A stretch of 64,000 nt of DNA from Acholeplasma equifetale ATCC 29724. GTDB lineage: Bacteria > Bacillota_I > Bacilli_A > Acholeplasmatales > Acholeplasmataceae. Where the stretch lies: contig NZ_JHXL01000001.1 of NCBI RefSeq assembly GCF_000687735.1, positions 248,001 to 312,000 on the forward strand. The letters run 5' to 3'. Under the pieces are notes generated by a model that ran no database searches, was not told the DNA's origin, and saw only the letters and a list, made by a program, of their open reading frames with translations. A program made the position numbers and the translations under genes. Shown piece after piece: positions 22,851 to 32,417 of the stretch (the first letter of the stretch is position 1; each line of letters begins with the position of its first letter).

Positions 22851-25028
22851 TTATGCATAAATTCTTTCAAATGAATGATATGATAAATGACTTATAGAAA
22901 CTTGATGAATACTTGAAAAATCAATTTCTAAATCGCGTCTCCAGGTTGTGTAACCTTGCTCTTTTAAGTATAGTAATGCCCAGTATGTTAATTCCATAAC
23001 TTCAACATTATAATATTCAATTGCTGATGCGTTTTTAAATGCATTATTATTTCCAAAAATGTAATCATTTGTGACAACTTTATACATTTGATTTACATTA
23101 ATCGAATTTTTAGTAAGACCTGGTCTCATGTAATATGAATTACGACTAAGTTGATTTAATAAATCTCTTCCTGACATCATTACACTTACAACTGTATTGT
23201 TAAAAGGTGAGATTTGGAACATCTTAGCATAAGATAAATCTTCGCCATTATCAATATCTGCTCTTGTACCACCGTTATTATGAAATCCTACATCACTGTT
23301 TGTATATTGAGTCATCAGTTTTGCAATATAAACCGCATAATCACTTTTTGAAACATATTCACCTGATTTTAATATAGGTTCATATAAATCACTAATCTCA
23401 TTTATTGAAGATTCTATCATAGCTTGAATGACTGGATGTTCATATTTTACGCGATTATCATAATATCCAATATTTTCAGCTTGACTTGAAACAACACCTG
23501 AGTCAGAACGATATGTTAATGTAACATGTCCTAAATAACGACTATTTGATGCAGATTGAACAATATGAATTGGTGCTGCATTTGATCTTGTTTTTTGTCT
23601 TACATAATAATAATGTGTGTGTCCATTAAATATAATGTCTACTTTGCTTAATCCAGTAAATGCTGCTACTTTATCATTATATGACGTATCATCTTGATGA
23701 TTTACTGCAACAACAATGTCTACATCTTCATATTGTCTTAAATGTTTCGCATAAGATTCTGTAATTTCAATTGGGTTTGCAAAGCGATAATCATTCACTC
23801 TAGTAAACGAAATAGATGATTCTAGACCATAACCCATTGTACCAATGATACCTATTCTAATACCATTTCTTTCAATAATCGTATATGGTTCAAAGCCTTC
23901 TACCATTTGGTTGGTTGCTTTTGAATATACATTTGCTCCTAAAATTGGATAATTAGCTTGAACTTCATGTGTACCATTAAAATATTGTAAAACTTTATCA
24001 ATTCCCCAGTCAAATTCATGATTACCAATGACATATGCATCTAGGTACATAGCATTTAACATTTCAATCACATTTGCACCCCAAAAATAATTAGAAATGA
24101 TATCACCTTGCAACATATCTCCACCAGTGATAAATATTGTTTGATCAGGATTATTTTCTTTTTCAGTGAGTACAACATTTGCAATTCGGGCTAAACCAAT
24201 ATGAAGTTCACTTGGATTATTTAGTAATGATCCATGCATATCATTCATATAATAAAAATTGAGTTCAACTTGCTCATTTAAAATCAATCTATATTTTGCA
24301 TATAGTGTAATATCCTCATAAATTTGAGTTTCAAAATCAAATTTATGAGTTAAATTACTGTCGATATACCATCCAACAAATGTATATCCTTCAAATGTTG
24401 GTTTTTCAGGCTCTAAAACTTTTTCACCCTTTTTAACACTTACAATATAAGGATCTGAATCATTTAATGCATCAAAAGTAATTTTGATATATTCATAAAC
24501 AATATCTACATATTGAGCGTATAGTGTTAAATCTTCAAGAACAATTTTTGAAAAATCAAATAAATTTTTACCTTCTTTATCTAGTGACCAACCAATAAAT
24601 TGTTTATCTTTAATTTCATCATGTGTTGGTTCTGATAATAAACTGTTTTTTTGAATTTCAAATGTTTTAATTAAAACATCTTCCAACATTAAAGTAATTT
24701 TGACATACTCAATTGATTTTTCTTTTACATTTACTTTAATAAATTTTTGATATTTTTCTCCTTGAAAAGTAACCGTTACAAATATTGTATATGTTCCAAT
24801 TTCTGAATAATTGACATATTGATCATTAATTTCTACAACATTTATTAGATCTGTTCCAATCGACGTTTTAGCTATAACATGATCATAATAATCTGGTCTT
24901 TCATCACCAATATAGTATTCCATTGTCTCAGGTACTTCAAAAGTCAAAGTTTCTGTATCTTTACAACTTACCATACCTAATGATATGAATACTAAAAATA
25001 ATAAACTTAATATTTTCTTCATTTTCAC
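22851..25028 (-). CDS. surface lipoprotein with 5'-nucleotidase/metallophosphatase domain
   Basis: Protein of 725 residues. A lipoprotein signal ends LGMVSC with Cys22. An Ig-like segment follows (about 28-102), then two Listeria-Bacteroides type repeats (about 108-172 and 180-245, each ending LTLYA.Y or similar after FxGW). The metallophosphoesterase domain shows YYMNDMHGSL, GGDMLQGD and GNHEFDWG, and the 5'-nucleotidase C-terminal domain (from about 540) shows NNGGTRADI. It should act outside the cell, releasing phosphate and nucleosides from nucleotides or related esters. The repeats probably hold it away from the membrane or mediate contacts. The precise substrate is not evident. Confidence 0.85.
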   Translation of the reverse strand: MKMKKILSLLFLVFISLGMVSCKDTETLTFEVPETMEYYIGDERPDYYDHVIAKTSIGTDLINVVEINDQYVNYSEIGTYTIFVTVTFQGEKYQKFIKVNVKEKSIEYVKITLMLEDVLIKTFEIQKNSLLSEPTHDEIKDKQFIGWSLDKEGKNLFDFSKIVLEDLTLYAQYVDIVYEYIKITFDALNDSDPYIVSVKKGEKVLEPEKPTFEGYTFVGWYIDSNLTHKFDFETQIYEDITLYAKYRLILNEQVELNFYYMNDMHGSLLNNPSELHIGLARIANVVLTEKENNPDQTIFITGGDMLQGDIISNYFWGANVIEMLNAMYLDAYVIGNHEFDWGIDKVLQYFNGTHEVQANYPILGANVYSKATNQMVEGFEPYTIIERNGIRIGIIGTMGYGLESSISFTRVNDYRFANPIEITESYAKHLRQYEDVDIVVAVNHQDDTSYNDKVAAFTGLSKVDIIFNGHTHYYYVRQKTRSNAAPIHIVQSASNSRYLGHVTLTYRSDSGVVSSQAENIGYYDNRVKYEHPVIQAMIESSINEISDLYEPILKSGEYVSKSDYAVYIAKLMTQYTNSDVGFHNNGGTRADIDNGEDLSYAKMFQISPFNNTVVSVMMSGRDLLNQLSRNSYYMRPGLTKNSINVNQMYKVVTNDYIFGNNNAFKNASAIEYYNVEVMELTYWALLYLKEQGYTTWRRDLEIDFSSIHQVSISHLSYHSFERIYA

Positions 25029-25135
25029 TTAACCTCATTGCCATTATATCAAAAAAAGATTAGATAATTCTAATCTTTATATACATTTCCACTATTGTAA
25101 AACAATTCAAACGATATTTACATATTTAACGATTT

Positions 25136-25861
25136 TTATGAAATCTCTTTTAAAAACGCGATTTTAGCTTTTAAAGTTTGTTTTTTATCATAAAAATTTA
25201 CATAATATCCTTGACTTGATTCATAAACTTTAATGTGAATTGTGTCATTGAGCATATATGCATCAAGATACTCACAAATTAAATATTGATATATAAAGTT
25301 TTGCGGTATATGATTAGATGCCTTCAATACATAGATGGCATTATTCATATGCTGATAATAATCTAAATCAGATATTAAAACTACATCATTTACTTCTTTT
25401 ATCAATTTTAAATTTTTAGGTTCAATAATTTTTCGACCAAAATATTGCATATCATATTTATCATATTGTCCAATACTTTTTAACGTTTGTTCAGAAATAC
25501 GATGTGGTCGATAAGTATCTAGATTCATAAAAAATCCAACACAATAGGATTCAACAACTGGCCTTTCATGTTCATCATAAACAATTGTATTACGATAACC
25601 ATAAAATGGTTTAGTTTCGTATGGATAAGTTTTTAGTATGAGTTGTTCTTTATATTTTGGCCAATAGTTAATTTTTAAAAACCGATATGTTAAAACGATT
25701 GCCATATTATAAGTTTTTGCTTCATGTGATAGTTCAGTTAAACCATCAATATGGTTTGCCTCAACATCTTGAATATAATCAACTAAGTCCTTAATTCTTA
25801 CAATATTTTGATGCCCAATAGATGATGCTTCTACTTTTCTTTTGTCAATATACATAAACAT
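25136..25861 (-). CDS. acyl-ACP thioesterase
   Basis: Protein of 241 residues with two hot-dog domains of the FatA/FatB-like bacterial acyl-ACP thioesterases (PF01643). The N-terminal half has ILKTYPYETKPFYGYRN, and the second half has DLDYYQHMNNAIYV, where Asn and His are the likely active-site residues. It hydrolyses acyl-ACP to release free fatty acids, so it suggests that the organism makes or processes its own fatty acids. A single gene, divergent from the two membrane-protein genes to its right. Confidence 0.82.
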   Translation of the reverse strand: MFMYIDKRKVEASSIGHQNIVRIKDLVDYIQDVEANHIDGLTELSHEAKTYNMAIVLTYRFLKINYWPKYKEQLILKTYPYETKPFYGYRNTIVYDEHERPVVESYCVGFFMNLDTYRPHRISEQTLKSIGQYDKYDMQYFGRKIIEPKNLKLIKEVNDVVLISDLDYYQHMNNAIYVLKASNHIPQNFIYQYLICEYLDAYMLNDTIHIKVYESSQGYYVNFYDKKQTLKAKIAFLKEIS

Positions 25862-25958
25862 ACCTCAAATGTATTATACGAGTTAAATTAAAAACTTTCA
25901 AATAATGTATCCAATTTAAAAATTTTGTGATAGTATATCAATAGAAAGAAGGGAAAGC

Positions 25959-26330
25959 ATGCGTTTACTATATCGACTATTCATTAATCGCTTCATATTA
26001 TCATTATTAGTATTAGCATTGTTTGCATTAGATTATTTTTTTATTCAAGTAATTCCAATGCGCATTATTTCATTTACTGAACCTAATGTTACTGCATCAG
26101 AATATTATGAAGTTGAGCTTGGTGAAGCTAAAATCTATGTATTAATACATTATGACGGAGATAAAATACATTTAGTACCAACAACAATAACTCCTGATAA
26201 TTCTCTAACTCAAAAAAATGTCAAAATTCCATATTACTATTATGCTTTAGCATTGGTAATTGTTAATATTATTCCTTGGAAAATATTTTTCCCATCCAAA
26301 AAGAAAAAGAAAAAAGATAAAGTAATTTAA
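25959..26330 (+). CDS. uncharacterised membrane protein, 123 residues
   Basis: Not recognised. Two membrane helices are visible, at about 8-32 and 92-110, with an external beta-type region of ~55 residues between them and a very basic cytoplasmic tail (KKKKKKDK). The ATG follows a GAAGGGA ribosome site. It is followed 12 bases later by another membrane-protein gene, so the two form a small operon. No motif suggests a function. Confidence 0.65.
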   Translation: MRLLYRLFINRFILSLLVLALFALDYFFIQVIPMRIISFTEPNVTASEYYEVELGEAKIYVLIHYDGDKIHLVPTTITPDNSLTQKNVKIPYYYYALALVIVNIIPWKIFFPSKKKKKKDKVI

Positions 26331-26342
26331 GGAGGAAGTAAT

Positions 26343-27029
26343 TTGAAAAATTTTTTGAAATCAATTCATAGTTTTACACATTCAATCGGTGGATTATTAG
26401 TTTTAATTCTCTTATGTATACTTTATGTAAGCTTTGATTCATATATTTATGAGCTTCATAATTTTAATCTAACTGCAATAAGCGCTTTAATCTATGCAAT
26501 ATTAATTGTTTTTGCAATGCTTTGGAGCCAAGTACGTAACAAAGTATTATTAGCACATATTCTTGCAATGATTATTTTCGGTAATGTCATTTCTCAATTT
26601 ATAAATAATTTATCAACTGGTACTTTTGATTTTTCAAATATACGCACATATATTCAAATATTAACTGTAATCTATTTAGTATTCGTTATTTCAGCAGAAT
26701 GCTTATTTACAAATATATCTTCTGCTTCATTCAAATTAACTGAAATATATTCAATTATTGCATTATTTGCAATTTCCTACGTCTTTAATGGTGTTGGTTC
26801 AATGATGGTTCTAGCTTTCCCAATTTTAGTAGCACTATTATTGGGTTCTAAAGCTGTTGCATTCATTGTTGCAACAGCAGCTGCCCAAAGAGAACTAATT
26901 TTTAATATAAATGTTATAGTCCATTCACCAAACTTTGCAGATAGTTGGTTAAATTATGTATTAGTCGTATTATATGCAATTATTTTTGTCGTATTATTTA
27001 TAAATATGTTTAAAAAACTTAAAGTTTAA
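26343..27029 (+). CDS. uncharacterised polytopic membrane protein, 228 residues
   Basis: Not recognised. Six or seven hydrophobic segments cover most of the length, with few charged residues inside. The start codon is TTG (26343) with GGAGG 7 bases upstream, and it follows the preceding membrane-protein gene closely. It could be a permease-like or sensor-like protein. A terminator hairpin lies directly after it. Confidence 0.65.
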   Translation: MKNFLKSIHSFTHSIGGLLVLILLCILYVSFDSYIYELHNFNLTAISALIYAILIVFAMLWSQVRNKVLLAHILAMIIFGNVISQFINNLSTGTFDFSNIRTYIQILTVIYLVFVISAECLFTNISSASFKLTEIYSIIALFAISYVFNGVGSMMVLAFPILVALLLGSKAVAFIVATAAAQRELIFNINVIVHSPNFADSWLNYVLVVLYAIIFVVLFINMFKKLKV

Positions 27030-27036
27030 TGAATAT

Positions 27037-27074
27037 AAAAAAACTCAGTCCTTAAAATTGACTGAGTTTTTTTA
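27037..27074. terminator. bidirectional terminator (membrane gene pair / fni)
   Basis: AAAAAACTCAGTC and GACTGAGTTTTTTT pair around a 9-base loop. It lies between two convergent genes and has a T run on both strands. Confidence 0.88.
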
Positions 27075-28043
27075 TAAGTTCACTTCAAAACGAACATTTT
27101 TCAATTCACTAATATTTTTTGCACCAATAATAATCATGATTTTTTTTAAGACTAAGATGAAATCTTCAACAGCTTTAATAGATTCTTCAAATGGTAATTT
27201 TGTTAAGTCTAAGAACCATTTAGATAAACCTACTGCTTTGGCACCAAGTACTAAAGCCTTAATAACATCTAATGGATTTCTTATACCACCAGAAGCATAG
27301 ATTTCTAGTTCTTTCTCATTTATTAAATCTAAAAGAATTGTTGCTGTATCGATTTCAAAATCTTTAAGATAGTTATAATTTTTATTTGCACGTGTTGATT
27401 CAATATCAATAAATGATGTTCCACCACTTCCAGATACATCAATATACTTAATTCCAATTGATTTTAATATCTCAATTGTTTTTTGGCTCATGCCTATACC
27501 GACATGTTTGACTAAAAGTGGTAAATCAAGATTTTGATTAATCTCATCAATATTTTCTTTCCACATACTGAAATCTCGATCACCTTCTGGCATAATAAGC
27601 TCTTGTATCGTATTTAAATGGATAGATAAACCATTTGCTTGAATCATATTTATTGCTCGTTTAGCATCTTTTAATCCATAATTTGGATTAATATTTGCTA
27701 ATAAAATACCATGATGATATTTTCTAATTACTTCAAATGACTCTTTTTTTGATTCATCTTTTAATGCAATAGATTGACTTCCTGAAATCATTGGTATATC
27801 AAAATACTGAGCTAATTTAGCAAGATACTTATTAATCTCATATGCTTTATCAGTACCCCCTGTCATTGCATTGACATAAATAGGATATGGAATTTTATAT
27901 CCTAAAAAGGATGTGCGTAAATCAATATCACTTAATTTAAGTCCTGATAAATCATTTGATTCTAAACAAATTCTATCAAATGCATTTGATTTAGTTTTTT
28001 GATTCATTGCAATCGCAATATGTTCATCTTTTCTATTCATCAT
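27072..28043 (-). CDS. fni: type 2 isopentenyl-diphosphate isomerase (FMN-dependent)
   Basis: Protein of 323 residues with the TIM-barrel features of IDI-2: PIYVNAMTGGTDKAYEINK near 53-71, SGGTSFIDIESTRANKN near 208-224, and SGGIRNPLDVIKALVLGAKA near 259-278, the FMN/phosphate-binding parts. It interconverts isopentenyl and dimethylallyl diphosphate and needs FMN and NADPH. It is the last gene of the mevalonate operon and overlaps the phosphomevalonate kinase gene by 11 bases. A second Met follows the first directly, so the start may be one codon later. Confidence 0.9.
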   Translation of the reverse strand: MMNRKDEHIAIAMNQKTKSNAFDRICLESNDLSGLKLSDIDLRTSFLGYKIPYPIYVNAMTGGTDKAYEINKYLAKLAQYFDIPMISGSQSIALKDESKKESFEVIRKYHHGILLANINPNYGLKDAKRAINMIQANGLSIHLNTIQELIMPEGDRDFSMWKENIDEINQNLDLPLLVKHVGIGMSQKTIEILKSIGIKYIDVSGSGGTSFIDIESTRANKNYNYLKDFEIDTATILLDLINEKELEIYASGGIRNPLDVIKALVLGAKAVGLSKWFLDLTKLPFEESIKAVEDFILVLKKIMIIIGAKNISELKNVRFEVNL

Positions 28044-29073
28044 AACTCCATACCTTTAAATTTAAAGGTTCAAGATTTTTATTTTTCCATGTTTCGAATA
28101 ACTGATTGAGATTTTCTTTATCATGAACTAATGCAAATCCACAGTCACCAAATCCTGCACCAGATGTTTTTGCAACATAACCAAGTTTGTTTGCAGATTC
28201 AATCATATGTTTAAACGGTTCAGATTCTATAATTATACCTGCTTCGTTTTCTAATTCTAATAAAGCTTCTCTATAAAAGTTTGTGTAAAGTTTAATACTT
28301 GCATAATCGTTTCTAACAAATGCTTCTTTAAATTGAGCAACAATAATATGTGTTTTATTTAAAAAGTTTGAATACCAAGGACTTGATGAAAATTCTGTAA
28401 TTTTATCTGTATATTCATTAGTTATTTTTGATATACCACTATAACAAACAGCTAAATCAAAATTAGGTTTTGGTAATTTTTCTATCTTTAGTAATGGCCA
28501 TTCTAAATTCATTAACTCATCAATTTTTCCTTTATGGTTTAATACCCATATCAAATCATATCTTTGATATAAAATCCATCCCCCATAAATACTTGCAGCT
28601 AATTCACCACCAGATGTAACATCGTTGACTTCAATTTGAGCTAATACACTTAATTTAAATATATCAAGCGATTTAAGTTCTAGTCCATGATATTTAAGGA
28701 TGGCTTTGATAACTGCTACAATTACAGCACCTGATGAGCCTAAACCATATTTTTGATTTTTTTCATTCATGAGTTCACTTCGTAAGTTAATTTTATATAT
28801 TTTAGGTTCAATATTTAAATGTTTTAAATAAGTGTGTGATATATGTATAGCTGCTTTAACATGTTTCATCGTGTCATACATTACAACAGGCAATCCATCA
28901 GATAACATCCATTTGAAATGTCCATATTCTGATTCGAATTCATAGACTTTTGATTCTTGAATTTGAACTTTAATAAATCTATCGACAGCAACCAAAATTG
29001 CTTCATTGCCTGGTTTTAATATTGAATATTCACCAATAATAAATAATTTACCTGGTACTTGAAGTTGCATCAT
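28033..29073 (-). CDS. phosphomevalonate kinase
   Basis: GHMP-family kinase of 346 residues. The start reads LQVPGKLFIIGEYSILKPGN, typical of bacterial phosphomevalonate kinases, and the ATP loop is YGLGSSGAVIVAVI (about 110-123). The C-terminal KTSGAGFGDCGFAL closes the active site. It converts mevalonate 5-phosphate to the diphosphate, the second step from mevalonate. It overlaps mvaD by 4 bases (ATGA) and fni by 11. Confidence 0.9.
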   Translation of the reverse strand: MMQLQVPGKLFIIGEYSILKPGNEAILVAVDRFIKVQIQESKVYEFESEYGHFKWMLSDGLPVVMYDTMKHVKAAIHISHTYLKHLNIEPKIYKINLRSELMNEKNQKYGLGSSGAVIVAVIKAILKYHGLELKSLDIFKLSVLAQIEVNDVTSGGELAASIYGGWILYQRYDLIWVLNHKGKIDELMNLEWPLLKIEKLPKPNFDLAVCYSGISKITNEYTDKITEFSSSPWYSNFLNKTHIIVAQFKEAFVRNDYASIKLYTNFYREALLELENEAGIIIESEPFKHMIESANKLGYVAKTSGAGFGDCGFALVHDKENLNQLFETWKNKNLEPLNLKVWSYDE

Positions 29074-30017
29074 ATTAAATATGCTCCTTTACCTTTATTA
29101 CAAACCACGACTTCTGTTATTTTTTGATAAAGCGGTAAAACATCCTTGATACTTGATTTTTTCGTAAATATTTTTACATTCGGTCCTGCATCCATTGATA
29201 CATAAACAGGATAACCTTTTTCTCTTAGTGCATGTGTATATTGAATAATTTCACGACTTTTATCTGTTAAATATGTTATACCTGTTTTTTCAATTAACTC
29301 ATGCATTTTAATTGCATGACTTTCAAGTGTTGTTCCAATTATATTAAAATCTTGATTTATAAAACCTAACTTAATCCGTTCTAAATGATCGTTAGTTAAT
29401 GTAATCCATTCGTTTTTTAGTTCAGGAAAGTCAGTTAATATATTCATCGCATCTCTTGAACCAACTTTTTTCTCGTTTTTATCAACAAATGCAATTATTA
29501 CTGCAACATCATTATAATCATAAAACGATTCTGCATAACTAGATTCATGGCTATCACCTTCATGCCATATAGCAAACCCAGAAATAATTGATCTTGAGGC
29601 AGATCCTGAACCAAGTCTAGCTAAACTCGATAATTCTTTTTGACTTAGATGGACACCAAAAGCTTCTGTTGCTGCCAATGCTAAAGCACTAAATGCACTA
29701 GAGCTTGAAGCTATACCTGCTTTTTTTGGTACATAGTTATATGAATCGATTAAAGCATAATATGGAATGTTATATCTTTTTCGTATTTCATCCATAAAAT
29801 TTGATACACGTTTTAATTCATCCCCTGTAATAAAACGTCCATCAATATATAAATGGTCTTCAGTAAGTCCTTTTTTATATTCAACTGTTGTTGTTGTATA
29901 AAATTGATCAAGTGTTAATGAAACACTTGATGTTAAGGGTAAGTTTAAAGTTTTATCCTTTTTTCCCCAGTATTTAATTAATGCGATATTTATATGACTT
30001 CTAGCTGTTTTTTTCAT
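29070..30017 (-). CDS. mvaD: diphosphomevalonate decarboxylase
   Basis: GHMP-family enzyme of 315 residues. The conserved start HINIALIKYWGKKD, the loop GIASSSSAFSALALAA (about 117-132) and MDAGPNVKIF near 279-288 identify it as mevalonate diphosphate decarboxylase. It makes isopentenyl diphosphate from mevalonate 5-diphosphate with ATP. It is the second gene of the operon and overlaps both neighbours by 4 bases. Confidence 0.93.
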   Translation of the reverse strand: MKKTARSHINIALIKYWGKKDKTLNLPLTSSVSLTLDQFYTTTTVEYKKGLTEDHLYIDGRFITGDELKRVSNFMDEIRKRYNIPYYALIDSYNYVPKKAGIASSSSAFSALALAATEAFGVHLSQKELSSLARLGSGSASRSIISGFAIWHEGDSHESSYAESFYDYNDVAVIIAFVDKNEKKVGSRDAMNILTDFPELKNEWITLTNDHLERIKLGFINQDFNIIGTTLESHAIKMHELIEKTGITYLTDKSREIIQYTHALREKGYPVYVSMDAGPNVKIFTKKSSIKDVLPLYQKITEVVVCNKGKGAYLI

Positions 30018-30967
30018 GTAATAATTTCCTTTAAATCATAAAACCATGTAGAAACGGCGCCATTATTTCTTAATAAATCAGATAACTTAATTGCATCATC
30101 AATATTTTTAACAAGTGCAATCATACATCCGCCACGACCGCCTCCTGTTAATTTGGCACCTAATGCACCATTTTTTAGACTTAAATCAACAAACTTTTCT
30201 AATTTTTCATCAGAAACATTCATTAGTTTCAATAATTGATGTGCTTCTGTCATAGCTAATCCTAATCGAATGACTTCATTGTTTTCTAAAAAGTTTTTAA
30301 CATTCTTTGTTAATTCTTCTAATCTATCTAATATTGGATTAACAACTGTAGGATTATCTTGCCATAGTTTTCTTACCTCACTAACAGCTTCTTTAGTTAA
30401 TCCTTTTTTACCTGTATCAGCAACAACTAACACAGCATCCATTTTTAGTGAAATGACACTTTGTCCTAAATCTTTTTGGAAAAATAAAGCTTTTCCTGAA
30501 GTAATCGTCATTGCATCTAATCCAGATGGATTTTCATGATGAATTTGCTCAGCAATATCTACAAAATAATTAAGTTTTTCTTGAGTTAATTCCACATCAA
30601 ATGCATCAAATAAAGATCTTACAACTGCAATGGATACAGCAGCTGATGATCCCAACCCTCTTTGAACAGGAACATTTGATTCAATATCAACATGAATACC
30701 AAAAAATGGTTGTTTTAAATAAACCATGACAATTTGAATTAACTGTTTAATGCCAAACAACTCTTTAGGTGCTTCGTCTAATAAACCATTATGATAATAT
30801 GAAGATATTGTAATTGGGCGATCAGTTTTATAAATTTTTACAGATATCTGAACTTGATTAAATGGTAATGCAATCGCAGGTTTTCCATATACAACGGAAT
30901 GTTCACCCATTAATATGATTTTGCCTGTTGCTATTCCCTGTCCAAAATTGTTCATACAATTACTCAC
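30014..30967 (-). CDS. mvk: mevalonate kinase
   Basis: GHMP kinase of 317 residues. GKIILMGEHSVVYGKPAIA (about 16-34), RGLGSSAAVSIAVV (about 99-112) and KLTGGGRGGCMIAL (about 276-289) are diagnostic. It phosphorylates mevalonate, the entry to the lower mevalonate pathway. It heads the operon mvk-mvaD-phosphomevalonate kinase-fni. Genes making mevalonate (HMG-CoA synthase and reductase) are not in this window. Confidence 0.93.
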   Translation of the reverse strand: MSNCMNNFGQGIATGKIILMGEHSVVYGKPAIALPFNQVQISVKIYKTDRPITISSYYHNGLLDEAPKELFGIKQLIQIVMVYLKQPFFGIHVDIESNVPVQRGLGSSAAVSIAVVRSLFDAFDVELTQEKLNYFVDIAEQIHHENPSGLDAMTITSGKALFFQKDLGQSVISLKMDAVLVVADTGKKGLTKEAVSEVRKLWQDNPTVVNPILDRLEELTKNVKNFLENNEVIRLGLAMTEAHQLLKLMNVSDEKLEKFVDLSLKNGALGAKLTGGGRGGCMIALVKNIDDAIKLSDLLRNNGAVSTWFYDLKEIIT

Positions 30968-31034
30968 TTTCCTATATCATTATATCATAATATGATACAA
31001 TGATAATAGCCAAAGTCGAAAGGATTATTAAACA

Positions 31035-31538
31035 ATGAGCAAAATACAAGTATCAATGAAAATTAAAAACTATGGTGAAATTCTTCTAGAATTATATCCT
31101 GAAGTTGCACCAAATACTGTTGCTAATTTTTTAACTTATGTAAATGAAAACTTATATAATGGCTTAATCTTTCATCGAGTCATTAAAGGATTTATGATTC
31201 AAGGTGGTGGAACTCATAAAAATTTAAAACCAATCAAAGGAGAATTTGCTTCAAATGGTTTTAAAAATGATTTAAAACATGAACCAGGAGTTATTTCTAT
31301 GGCACGTACAATGATGCCAAACTCTGCTACTTCACAATTCTTTATCATGCATAAATCAGCACCTCATTTAGATGGAAATTATGCTGCATTTGGTAAAGTT
31401 ATCGAAGGATTTGAAATAGTTGATAAAATAGCAAATGTAAAAACAGACCAATTTGATCAACCTTTTGAAGATGTAATTATAGAAACTGTTGAAATACTAG
31501 ATAAAGATTACCAAATTAAAGAAGTTGAGTACTTATGA
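31035..31538 (+). CDS. peptidyl-prolyl cis-trans isomerase, cyclophilin type
   Basis: Cyclophilin of 167 residues. FHRVIKGFMIQGG (about 53-65), SQFFIMHKSAPHLDGNYAAF (about 101-120) and FGKVIEGFEIVDKI are the usual core. It catalyses proline isomerisation during protein folding in the cytoplasm; no signal peptide is present. Its TGA stop overlaps the ATG of the pseudouridine kinase gene (ATGA), which also shows that TGA is a stop here. Divergent from mvk. Confidence 0.92.
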   Translation: MSKIQVSMKIKNYGEILLELYPEVAPNTVANFLTYVNENLYNGLIFHRVIKGFMIQGGGTHKNLKPIKGEFASNGFKNDLKHEPGVISMARTMMPNSATSQFFIMHKSAPHLDGNYAAFGKVIEGFEIVDKIANVKTDQFDQPFEDVIIETVEILDKDYQIKEVEYL

Positions 31539-32413
31539 AAAAAATAGTTGTTGTAGGATGTACAAACATTGATATACTTGCACATTCATATAATCAAGCA
31601 ATATTATATGAATCAAACCCTGGAGAACTTAAACGCTCTTGGGGTGGAGTTGCAAAAAACGTTGCAGAAAACTTAGCGCGACTTAAACTCCCGACAACTT
31701 TAATAACGGTATTAGGTGAAGATGCCAATGATTTTATTTCTATGGCAAAATCTATAGATTTAAAACTTTTATATCCAACCGTTGAGTTTTCATCAACTTA
31801 TCTTGCAGTTCATGATAAAAATGGTGAGTTAATCATTGGAATCAATGATACGGATATTATTACAAAACTCGATAAAGAATATTTATCAAAAAACCAAAGA
31901 ACTTTTGAAACTGCTTCTATGATCATATTAGATGCAAACTTAAGTGATGAAGCACTTAAATTTATTTTTGATAATTTTTCTCACATACCAATTTATGTTA
32001 ACTTAGTAAGTAGTGCTAAAGCACTTAAGTTCTTACCTTATATTCCACAAATCCATACACTTAACTTAAATACTTTGGAAGCGGAAACATTAACCAAACT
32101 TAAAAGTCCATTTGAAATGGGACAATCATTACTTGATCAAGGTATAAAATCTGTTTACTTAACATTAGGTAAAGATGGTGCATTACATTTTTCTAATCAA
32201 GGTATAAATTTCTATCAAAAAACATTAGATGAGAAAGTGAAAAATGTTACTGGTGCCGGAGATGCATTCTTTGCAGGTGCAATATATGGAGAACTAAATG
32301 GTTTAGATCCACTTAAAACAGGAACTATCTTAGCACAACTCACGCTACAAACTTATGATCCAGTTTTTAGAAATATATATCCTGAAAAACTAAATTCTTT
32401 AATAAAGGAGTAA
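31535..32413 (+). CDS. psuK: pseudouridine kinase (PfkB family)
   Basis: PfkB sugar-kinase-like protein of 292 residues. The N-terminal nucleoside-binding region has [16 protein letters not shown] (about 34-49) and the C-terminal signature is [11 protein letters not shown] (about 236-246) with the catalytic Asp. The next gene, 4 bases on, is pseudouridine-5'-phosphate glycosidase, so pseudouridine is the likely substrate. It phosphorylates pseudouridine for breakdown to uracil and ribose 5-phosphate. Confidence 0.88.
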   Translation: MKKIVVVGCTNIDILAHSYNQAILYESNPGELKRSWGGVAKNVAENLARLKLPTTLITVLGEDANDFISMAKSIDLKLLYPTVEFSSTYLAVHDKNGELIIGINDTDIITKLDKEYLSKNQRTFETASMIILDANLSDEALKFIFDNFSHIPIYVNLVSSAKALKFLPYIPQIHTLNLNTLEAETLTKLKSPFEMGQSLLDQGIKSVYLTLGKDGALHFSNQGINFYQKTLDEKVKNVTGAGDAFFAGAIYGELNGLDPLKTGTILAQLTLQTYDPVFRNIYPEKLNSLIKE

Positions 32414-32417
32414 ACAT

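Noticed and set aside
31536-31538. UGA read as Trp (Mycoplasma code)
   Set aside because: TGA ends the cyclophilin gene at its natural length and overlaps the next ATG, and genes use TGG for Trp, so the standard assignment holds.
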